Positions 50,790 through 57,934 of a stretch of 64,000 nt of DNA are shown here, piece by piece. Below the pieces are notes generated by a model that was not told where the DNA came from, made no database searches, and saw only the letters and a program-made list of their open reading frames with translations. The stretch's first letter is position 1, and every line of letters starts with the position of its first letter. Source of the DNA: an uncultured Alphaproteobacteria bacterium (lineage in GTDB: Bacteria > Pseudomonadota > Alphaproteobacteria > Rs-D84); assembly GCA_934232895.1 (NCBI GenBank), contig CAKQGH010000002.1, positions 1 to 64,000 of the forward strand, written 5' to 3'. A program made the translations under genes and the position numbers.

Positions 50790-51024
50790 CGGATTTCAAC
50801 GGTGATTGAAGTTCGGGACTTAGAAACTCCCAGACAACTGCTCGGTGCGAAAGCATCGTGAACACATTATGTTGGTGCATTTCGCACCGAATTATCCCGA
50901 CACATTTGGTCGGGAAGCCGCTGGCTATACCACAGGGGCAACCCAAAGGCCAATGGGGTCATCAAGCAGTTTATGACGTTTCTAACTTCCCGACCGCTCA
51001 ATAAAATTGGCGGTTTTTCTTTTA
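50790..51024 (+). ncRNA. Candidate stand-alone structured RNA, about 230 nt
   Basis: A promoter, a folded body and an intrinsic terminator, with no ORF. Helices seen by eye: closing stem GTTCGGGACTTAGAAAC (50813 on) with GTTTCTAACTTCCCGAC (to 50994), about 14 bp; AACTGCT with AGCAGTT inside it; a long hairpin CGGTGCGAAA/TTTCGCACCG; CCCGAC/GTCGGG; then a GC-rich arm around CCACAGGGGCAACCC. It does not show the conserved cores of RNase P, SRP, tmRNA or a simple 6S rod, so it is left unassigned. Confidence 0.65.
50993..51024 (+). terminator. Terminator of the candidate ncRNA
   Basis: ACCGC-T-CAAT/ATTG-GCGGT stem with AAA loop, followed by TTTTCTTTT. Confidence 0.8.
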
Positions 51025-51141
51025 CCCGCGATGTCTGACCTTATTCCCAAAAATGGGCGGGTGCGTGCGTTATATATCGAAGGCGCATGGGGCCGTTTAC
51101 CGGTTGTTTGAACCCCGCCCCCAGAATAACAGGAGGCCCCC

Positions 51142-52041
51142 GTGCCACGTGTTTCGGTATTGATGCCTGCATATAATTCGGCAAAGTATATTGCAGAGGC
51201 TATTGAAAGTATTCTGAACCAGACATTTACGGATTTTGAATTTATCATTATAAACGATGGGTCAACCGATGATACACCCAAAATTGTGCGCAAATACGCC
51301 GCGCGTGATCCACGCATAAAATTTATTGATAACAGGCGGAACCAGGGTTTAATCGCCGTCCTGAACCAGGGGTTGGATTTATGCACCGGTGAATATATCG
51401 CCCGCATGGACAGTGACGATATATCCCGCCCAGAACGTTTCAAATTACAGGTTGATTACATGGACTCGCACCCAAATGTCAGCGTTGTTGGTGGAAAAAT
51501 AAAGGTGTTTGGTTCCCTGACATGTATCCCAGAATATTCGCCAACCATCAAATTGTTCGACTTGCTGATATACGGCAGCCGCGTTTCGCATCCAACTGCA
51601 ATGATACGCACATCGGTTTTGCGGAATAATAAAATATATTATGATCCCAAATATCCCCATGCCGAGGATTATGGATTTTGGGTTTCTATCGCGCGCGCGT
51701 CCGAAATCCATAATTTGCAAACGGTGTTACTGGACTATCGCTGGCATGATACAAATGTGTCGGTTTTACATCATAAAACCCAGACGGAAAGTGCGGAACG
51801 CGTTCGTCACGATTTGTTGGAAACGGTTTTAACAAATGACAAAGATGTAAAAAAATTACTGAATCTGACACGCGAATTGCACCAACATTTTTGGCTGTTT
51901 GGATTTTTACCCATTATTCGTCGCAAACAATATTCAATTACCAAGACGAAGTATTATCTGTTTGAAAAAATCCCGTTATTACGTATTCAGGACGGAAAAA
52001 TATACCTGTTTGAATTTATAAAAATAGGAAGCCTGCGATGA
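51142..52041 (+). CDS. Glycosyltransferase family 2
   Basis: 299-aa GT-A fold enzyme: VSVLMPAYNSAKYIAEAIESILNQTF, IINDGSTDDT, and the metal-binding DSDD in ARMDSDDISRPERF, followed by ED in HAEDYGFW. Transfers a sugar from an NDP donor, probably in cell-surface polysaccharide synthesis. Start is GTG 51142, fixed by AGGAGG eight bases upstream. It overlaps the next glycosyltransferase by four bases. Confidence 0.9.
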   Translation: MPRVSVLMPAYNSAKYIAEAIESILNQTFTDFEFIIINDGSTDDTPKIVRKYAARDPRIKFIDNRRNQGLIAVLNQGLDLCTGEYIARMDSDDISRPERFKLQVDYMDSHPNVSVVGGKIKVFGSLTCIPEYSPTIKLFDLLIYGSRVSHPTAMIRTSVLRNNKIYYDPKYPHAEDYGFWVSIARASEIHNLQTVLLDYRWHDTNVSVLHHKTQTESAERVRHDLLETVLTNDKDVKKLLNLTRELHQHFWLFGFLPIIRRKQYSITKTKYYLFEKIPLLRIQDGKIYLFEFIKIGSLR

Positions 52042-53969
52042 ACCCGATAAATATTGCATTTTGTATCAATGATGGGTACACACCCCAACTGGCGGTGGTT
52101 TTAACCTCAATCATGAAAAACACCACGCGCAATGTCGTGGCGTATGTTTTTTCATCTGATATGTCGGATGCGTCCAAACAGAAATTAAATAAACTGAAAT
52201 TATTTTTCAAAAAACTGACCATAAATTTTGTTGCCGTATCTGATGCGAAATTACGGGCGTTGCCCCGCACAATTGATTACATATCGGTTGAAACATATTA
52301 CCGGTATTTAATCCCAGAATTGTTGCCAGAATTGGACAAGATTTTATATCTGGACGCCGACATCGTCGTTCGTGGCGATATTGCGCCACTGTATGACTTT
52401 GATATATCGGGTTATTATATCGCCGGCGCAAATGATTTATGGGTGTGTGACACAAAGTACAAGGAAAAAATCAGATTTGCCCAAAATGAATTGTATGTAA
52501 ATGCCGGCGTTTTGCTGATGAATTTGAAAAAAATGCGTGCCGACAAAATGGCCCAGACATTGATTCAAGAAACCACCAAATTGGCTGGCAAAATTCAGTA
52601 TCAGGATCAAGATGTCTTGAACATCGTATGCCGAGGTCATGTCGCAGAATTTGACAGCATTTATAACTATACATCGCACAACATATACGATGAACGTGCG
52701 AAATTAAATTCGGCGGTAATCATTCACTATACGGGTTCCAAAAAGCCGTGGCTGAAAGATAAACGCCACCCGATGAAGAAATTTTGGATGAAATACGCAA
52801 AGGAGTATAAAAAAATGGCACATAAAAAATTACGTGTTGCATTACTGATTGATGAATTTTTTGGCGGGGCAGGTACTGCTTTCGGCGGATATGGGGCATT
52901 GGCGCGTAAGTATATTGCGAAATATATACCATGTGACGATATTAAAATGGATGTTTTATTGGGCGGTCGTGGGCATCGGTTCACATCACGTAAATACCAT
53001 GTTGATAACGTCAATTTGTATAATTTACCGCGCAAACATTGGGCGTCGCGTTTATTCTTGCGTCGCAAAAACTATGATGTGTATTTGTCCATTGAATTGA
53101 CCGATGATTGGGTTTTGCGTCATGAAACAAATAAAAACAAGAAACTGATTTTGTGGATTCAAGACCCCCGGCCAAAATCAGCGTGGGAGAACACAATTGA
53201 CACAATGCAATCAATCAAGGACCCTTGTTTTTATACAGAACATATATATAAAACTGTAAATGCGTGGAATGCGGCTGGTCGAGTAAAATTTATATCACAG
53301 GGATATTGTTTGAATCCATTAGCATTTGAATTGTATAGTTTGCCGGCTAATACACCTGTACAGTATTTGCCTAATCCAATTGAAATGGATATGCAATTCA
53401 AATTTGATATAAACAAGAAAAAGAAACAAATTATTTTCCTTGGACGGCTAGAGGCACAAAAACGGTGTTGGATGTTTTGCGAAATAGCAAGGCGCATGCC
53501 AGAGTATGAATTTTATGTATTAGGCCAATTTTTCCGATACAAGGAAGACAATATTCGGATGATGGAACCATATATGCATAACGATATTTCGAATTTGCAT
53601 TTTGTTGGGCATGTTGATGGCGAAACCAAAGCAAAACTGATACGAGAATCGCGTATGTTGGTCAGTACTGCAATATGGGAGGGTATACCAATTTCATGGC
53701 TAGAAGTATTGTCGTACGGTACGGTGATAGTGTCAGATTTGGAACGTGAGAATTTAGTAAAACAGTTCGGTAAAATGGTTGGTGAAATCCCGGGCGACGG
53801 ATTTGACGGAGTGGATAAGTTTATACCTGCCATACGTGAATTGATGGAAAACGATGCTTTGTACATCAAGAAGGCGGCAGGAGCAATAAAATACGTTCGT
53901 AAAATTCACAACATTCCAAAATTTATCAACGACATGCGAAATGTCATATACCAAGAGGCAGGAAAATGA
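52038..53969 (+). CDS. Fused glycosyltransferase GT8-GT4
   Basis: 643 aa. N-terminal half (about 1-255) is a GT8 (LPS galactosyl/glucosyltransferase) domain: IAFCINDGYTPQLAVVLTSI, KILYLDADIVV (DxD) and the late HYTGSKKPW. C-terminal half (about 265-640) is a GT-B domain of the GT4/GT1 type: IIFLGRLEAQKR, SWLEVLSYGTVIVSD with the E-x-x-SYG motif. Two transfer steps on one chain is unusual. Base composition turns AT-richer from about nt 53200. ATG/stop overlaps on both sides show one operon. Confidence 0.85.
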   Translation: MNPINIAFCINDGYTPQLAVVLTSIMKNTTRNVVAYVFSSDMSDASKQKLNKLKLFFKKLTINFVAVSDAKLRALPRTIDYISVETYYRYLIPELLPELDKILYLDADIVVRGDIAPLYDFDISGYYIAGANDLWVCDTKYKEKIRFAQNELYVNAGVLLMNLKKMRADKMAQTLIQETTKLAGKIQYQDQDVLNIVCRGHVAEFDSIYNYTSHNIYDERAKLNSAVIIHYTGSKKPWLKDKRHPMKKFWMKYAKEYKKMAHKKLRVALLIDEFFGGAGTAFGGYGALARKYIAKYIPCDDIKMDVLLGGRGHRFTSRKYHVDNVNLYNLPRKHWASRLFLRRKNYDVYLSIELTDDWVLRHETNKNKKLILWIQDPRPKSAWENTIDTMQSIKDPCFYTEHIYKTVNAWNAAGRVKFISQGYCLNPLAFELYSLPANTPVQYLPNPIEMDMQFKFDINKKKKQIIFLGRLEAQKRCWMFCEIARRMPEYEFYVLGQFFRYKEDNIRMMEPYMHNDISNLHFVGHVDGETKAKLIRESRMLVSTAIWEGIPISWLEVLSYGTVIVSDLERENLVKQFGKMVGEIPGDGFDGVDKFIPAIRELMENDALYIKKAAGAIKYVRKIHNIPKFINDMRNVIYQEAGK

Positions 53970-55465
53970 TTTTAATGTATCATAAAATTGATAAAGAAGC
54001 GAAAACAAGATTTTATGTATCTGTTGACGATTTTAAACGTCAAATGCAGGAATTGTCAGATAAAAAGGTTGTTACGCTTGATAAATACGATAAAAATAAC
54101 CCTGAACATATAGTAATCACATTTGATGGTGTTTATGAAAATGTATATAAATATGCATTTCCTGTATTAAAAAAATATGGTTATCCTTTTCATCTTTTTA
54201 TAACATCTGATTTTATCGGCAAAGACAATGCGTTTGATACAGCAGAACCTTTGACGACATTTGCTACATTTGATCAGTTAAAGGAAATGGCTGCCAATGG
54301 TGCAATTCTAGAATGGCATACTAAAACGCATCGGCAATTCACAGAACAAATGACAGATGATGAAATAATATCAGAGCTGACCATTCCGGCGGATGTTAAA
54401 TCTTTACAACCAAATGGATTTAAATATTTTGCGTTCCCTTTCGGATTGCTATCAAAAGATAAATTACACTTAGTTAAAACGCGTTTTGCTGGTGCACTCT
54501 CCGTTTGGCAGGGAAATAATCATGATGACTATAAACTGAATAGATTGGAAGTTCACACTGGACATACATTTGATAAAAATAGTGTGTTTTTTAGAAATCC
54601 ATTGGATAGAGGCCTGATAAGCGTTGTTGTTCCAACATATAACGTAGAGGCACATGTTGAGGATTTTTTCAAAAGCATTTTATCTCAAACATACAAGAAT
54701 CTTGAAATTATAATGGTTATGGATGCGCCGACAGATAATACATTGGAGATTGTGCGTTCATATGCCAAAGAGGACAAAAGAATTAAAATAATAGAAAATG
54801 AACAAAATATGGGGGTTGCCAAGACACTGTGCCGTGGATATATGGCGGCTACGGGTGATTTTTGTGCAACTATGTCGCCTGATGATACAATAGACATGTT
54901 CTATTTTGAAAACCTGATTGAGAAATACAAGCAAACTAACAGTGATGTTGTTTGTGCAAGGATGTTGGCGTCCCAAGACAATTATATGTTTTCAGATGGA
55001 ACAGATTTTACCTTTTATCCGTTTGCCGCAAAAATCGGTGCATTGTTCTATTTTTATCCTGCAATGGTAAGGCGAAAGATAATTGTTGAAAATAATATCT
55101 GGAACGAAACAATGGTTGAAAGACATTGGGAAGATATAATTATTAGATGCAAGTATGCTTATTATGCCAATCGAGTATCAGTTGCCACAAAGGCAATAAG
55201 ATATTATACCATCAGAAAAACGTCATTGTCACATGCGCCGACGCCACAACAGTTGGAATATCAACAAATTGCGGAACGTCGTTCAACTGATTTTTTGCAT
55301 TGCTGTGGAATAGACGATGTACGTATCAATATAGTTGGCGGGTTCCGTGTTATCGGTGGTTGGAATATCAAAGCGTTTTTTATGGAAAATCGTGTTGATA
55401 ACCATAACGAGACAAAGAAAAAACATCATTCTTTTTGGTGGCACTTGGTGCGTATGAAATTCTAG
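53966..55465 (+). CDS. Fused polysaccharide deacetylase-like and GT2 protein
   Basis: 499 aa. Residues 1-190 resemble NodB/polysaccharide deacetylases: ILMYHKID, ITFDGVYENV, EWHTKTHRQF; the usual TFDD motif has Gly in place of the second Asp, while the HTxxH histidines are present. From about 210 a GT2 domain: LISVVVPTYNVEAHVEDFFKSILSQTY, MSPDDTIDMF in the DxD position, and WEDI. Overlaps the previous gene by ATGA. AT-rich, probably acquired. Likely modifies a surface glycan. Confidence 0.8.
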   Translation: MILMYHKIDKEAKTRFYVSVDDFKRQMQELSDKKVVTLDKYDKNNPEHIVITFDGVYENVYKYAFPVLKKYGYPFHLFITSDFIGKDNAFDTAEPLTTFATFDQLKEMAANGAILEWHTKTHRQFTEQMTDDEIISELTIPADVKSLQPNGFKYFAFPFGLLSKDKLHLVKTRFAGALSVWQGNNHDDYKLNRLEVHTGHTFDKNSVFFRNPLDRGLISVVVPTYNVEAHVEDFFKSILSQTYKNLEIIMVMDAPTDNTLEIVRSYAKEDKRIKIIENEQNMGVAKTLCRGYMAATGDFCATMSPDDTIDMFYFENLIEKYKQTNSDVVCARMLASQDNYMFSDGTDFTFYPFAAKIGALFYFYPAMVRRKIIVENNIWNETMVERHWEDIIIRCKYAYYANRVSVATKAIRYYTIRKTSLSHAPTPQQLEYQQIAERRSTDFLHCCGIDDVRINIVGGFRVIGGWNIKAFFMENRVDNHNETKKKHHSFWWHLVRMKF

Positions 55466-55470
55466 CATTG

Positions 55471-55500
55471 TCCCCTGGGGTATCCAGGGGATTTTTATTA
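55471..55500. terminator. Terminator of the glycosyltransferase operon
   Basis: TCCCCTGG/CCAGGGGA stem with five-base loop and T-run; also separates the convergent fibre-like gene. Confidence 0.8.
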
Positions 55501-55953
55501 TTTTATGCATGGCACAATCTTGCCGATGATTGTGCTGTTGCCACCGTATTGCAATTGATATTTATATCCACATGGAACCGGAATTGAAAACGACATATAT
55601 CGTGTGGTATTCAGGTCGTCATCTTGGAACATATAGGTCATGACAATTTGGTCGTTGGCGTCCAGTATTTTTATACTGGCGGTTGCGTTCCATATTAATT
55701 TTATGTATCCCTGTAAAAACAGGTTTTCATTGGCGGTATATGTGCCGATGCCTGTAATGGCCGATGATCTTGCATAATCGGGCATTAAATTAAACACCGC
55801 ATCGGCGCGTGCCAGCATTGTGCCGCCGGCGGTCACGCCATCGTGCACGCGAATGGTCTTGTTGGTGGTGTCAACGGTAATCTCGCCATCGGCCCCGGTA
55901 AAGTTTGCGTGCTCGTCGGCGGTCCCACGCCGAAACTGAATTTGTCTTGCCAT
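55498..55953 (-). CDS. Phage fibre-like protein (Mtd N-terminal type)
   Basis: 151 aa beginning MARQIQFRRGTADEHANFTGADGEITVDTTNKTIRVHDGVTAGG, the short beta-rich domain found at the N terminus of phage tail-fibre and Mtd-type receptor-binding proteins, followed by a beta-sandwich-like C-terminal half with two Cys. No other phage genes are nearby, so it is an orphan: a remnant or a domesticated surface protein. AAGGAG precedes ATG 55953. Confidence 0.65.
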   Translation of the reverse strand: MARQIQFRRGTADEHANFTGADGEITVDTTNKTIRVHDGVTAGGTMLARADAVFNLMPDYARSSAITGIGTYTANENLFLQGYIKLIWNATASIKILDANDQIVMTYMFQDDDLNTTRYMSFSIPVPCGYKYQLQYGGNSTIIGKIVPCIK

Positions 55954-56063
55954 GTATTGGTCTCCTTGTGATTATATGGCAAGATGTTTGAAGGACCCGC
56001 CAAATGTTATTTTCTGTATGTGTGTTTTGGAAAACCGCATAACCGGCAAGATAAGTGCAACGA

Positions 56064-56091
56064 AATAAAAAAAAACGACCAAAATGGTCGC
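56064..56091 (-). terminator. Terminator-like hairpin on the minus strand
   Basis: CGACCA/TGGTCG with a three-base loop followed by ten Ts when read on the minus strand. No minus-strand gene lies just upstream of it; it faces the 5' part of the Slam-like gene. Confidence 0.6.
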
Positions 56092-56158
56092 GGTCCTTAT
56101 CTGGTTGCTTGGTGTGCATTATACCACAAATGCCCCCAAAAATCAATTGAAATTTGTT

Positions 56159-56187
56159 TTGAATTTATTCGTGGCATGGCGTATGAT
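56159..56187 (+). promoter_or_regulatory. Promoter of the Slam-like gene (leaderless)
   Basis: TTGAAT (56159-56164), 17-bp spacer, TATGAT (56182-56187), seven bases, ATG 56195. Confidence 0.65.
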
Positions 56188-56194
56188 TGACGCA

Positions 56195-57550
56195 ATGAAA
56201 TGTTTTATATCTGCTTTTTTGTTGGGGGCGTTTATGCCGGCCGTCGCCGCCGCGGTGGACGCGGCCCCGGCCGCCGGCACAACTGAAATTACCATGACCA
56301 CGACCCAGGCCATGCAACTGGCGGGAAAATTGGTACAATCGGGCGATATTGAACACGCAACCCAAATTTTAACTATGACGCCCAACACCGGAAACGGCGA
56401 ACTGGAAACCGAGCGGTGGTTTTTGCTGGCGCAAATTGCATCGCGGCGGGGCGATATTGATGAGGCAATTCGCATTTATCAAAAAATACTGGATGCACGC
56501 CCCAATGCGGCCCGCGTGCGGTTTGAATTGGCATTGTGCTATATGCACCAGGGCCGGTGGTCGCGTGCGGATTATCATCTGCGCCTGGCCATGGCGGGGG
56601 ACGATTTGTCCGACGATGTAAAACGGATGATGAATTACTATCGCTATGTCGTGCGCCAGAACAAAAATTGGAACGTGTATTTTAATTTTGGTGCCGCCCC
56701 CGACAATAACATAAACAACGCGACCGGCGGTGCAGAGTGTGTTATGACCATCTGGGGGGCGTTCTGTCGCGATTTGCCCGCGCCGGAATCGGCGGTTGGC
56801 ACCAATTTCCAGCTGGGTGGTGATTACGAATTCAAATTATCAGACCGGTGGCGCTGGAAATCAGATGCGGGCATATACACAAATATTTATAACAAACACC
56901 AATACGACGATTTGTATTTGTCCGCCGGGACCGGCCCGCGGTATGTATGGTCGCGTGGCGATGTGTGGTTGGCGGGAACGGTTGCGCGGCGCTGGTACGA
57001 TTGGCGCCGGTATAATTGGTCGGCTGGGGCCAAGCTGAATGCTAATTATGATTTCACGCGCAAAATGTCGGGCGGGTTGACATTGTCGGCAATGAATAAT
57101 CGCTATGATGAATATGGCGATTTCCTGGATGGAAAAACATACGGCGCGTCCGCCCGCATAGTGTATTCGTTTAACGCGGGGGTGTATACGGTGCTGCGTG
57201 GTGGTTTTTCGCGTGAATTGGCGGCCAGCCCGACATATTCGTATCGCCAACCGAGCCTGTCCGTGGGCATAGGTGCGGAATTGCCATGGGGATTTGGCAT
57301 TTATGCCGAGCCCAGCATTTATTGGACACGATATGACGGCGCGCGTTGGGCGGTCCGTGACGGCCAAATCAGCGAGATTACCGAACGCGATTTCACGCAT
57401 CGGTATGCGGTGTCGGTGTCAAATAATAAACTGGATGTACTGGGGTTTGTGCCGACCATCACGGTCAGTTATACCCGTCGCGATTCCAATATGTGGCAGC
57501 GCGAGTTTAGCAAAACCGCCATTGAATTCACCATGATGCAACGGTTCTAA
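56195..57550 (+). CDS. Slam-like outer-membrane protein (TPR plus DUF560 barrel)
   Basis: 451 aa: signal peptide (MKCFISAFLLGAFMPAVAAA), N-terminal TPR-like helices (about 30-150: ERWFLLAQIASRRGDIDEAIRIYQKILDARPNAARVRFELALCYMHQGRW) and a C-terminal beta-barrel ending in Phe (MMQRF). The order matches surface-lipoprotein assembly modulators (Slam), which move lipoproteins or haemophore-like cargo across the outer membrane. The cargo is unknown; no lipoprotein is adjacent, but an adhesin follows on the opposite strand. The promoter fixes the start at 56195. Confidence 0.78.
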   Translation: MKCFISAFLLGAFMPAVAAAVDAAPAAGTTEITMTTTQAMQLAGKLVQSGDIEHATQILTMTPNTGNGELETERWFLLAQIASRRGDIDEAIRIYQKILDARPNAARVRFELALCYMHQGRWSRADYHLRLAMAGDDLSDDVKRMMNYYRYVVRQNKNWNVYFNFGAAPDNNINNATGGAECVMTIWGAFCRDLPAPESAVGTNFQLGGDYEFKLSDRWRWKSDAGIYTNIYNKHQYDDLYLSAGTGPRYVWSRGDVWLAGTVARRWYDWRRYNWSAGAKLNANYDFTRKMSGGLTLSAMNNRYDEYGDFLDGKTYGASARIVYSFNAGVYTVLRGGFSRELAASPTYSYRQPSLSVGIGAELPWGFGIYAEPSIYWTRYDGARWAVRDGQISEITERDFTHRYAVSVSNNKLDVLGFVPTITVSYTRRDSNMWQREFSKTAIEFTMMQRF

Positions 57551-57551
57551 A

Positions 57552-57740
57552 CAGAGAGCAGAGTGTAGAGAGCAGAGAGCAATGAAAAGTGAGCAAGTGA
57601 CAGAGCGATAAAGTGATACAGTTTTTTCTACGAACATAATTCATTTTCTGCGGAATATTATTTTTAAGTCGTCATACCGACGAAGGTCGGTATCCATTGC
57701 CCCGCAGGGACTGATAATACCACTACCCCGTCCGCCCAGG
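57552..57740 (+). repeat. Left arm of long inverted repeat around the adhesin/recombinase
   Basis: From the AGAGAGCA run through TGATACAGTTTTTTCTACG and GCGGAATATTATTTTTAAG to CACTACCCCGTCCGCCC. Its reverse complement recurs at 60622-60812 with only a few differences. The arms enclose the adhesin and recombinase genes. Confidence 0.75.
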
Positions 57741-57882
57741 GCGTCCACCCCTTCGCCAGCGAAGGGGAATTTGATAGAGTCACCCTCTTGTCATTGCGAG
57801 CGCAGCGTGGCAATCCATAAAACGACACCCCGGCACTGCGTGCCACCCCTCTCGCCAGAGGGGAACTTTCATTGCTCTCTAT
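57741..57882. repeat. Palindromic repeat ends downstream of the adhesin gene
   Basis: No gene. Holds the remainder of one repeat end (57718-57770), a TCATTGCGAGCGCAGCG-type repeat (57791-57817) and a second, oppositely oriented end (57821-57868, ending GAGGGGAAC). Confidence 0.65.
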
Positions 57883-57908
57883 GAAAAAACCGCCCGGTGG
57901 GGCGGTTT
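57883..57908 (-). terminator. Terminator of the adhesin gene
   Basis: On the minus strand ACCGCCC/GGGCGGT stem then TTTTTTC. Confidence 0.8.
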
Positions 57909-57934
57909 CGAAAGGATAAAAAACAAACTGTCAA

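Noticed and set aside
50790..51024. Assignment of the structured RNA as 6S, tmRNA, RNase P or a retron msr-msd RNA
   Set aside because: The fold is multi-branched rather than a rod, the conserved cores of RNase P and tmRNA are not seen, and no reverse transcriptase gene is adjacent.
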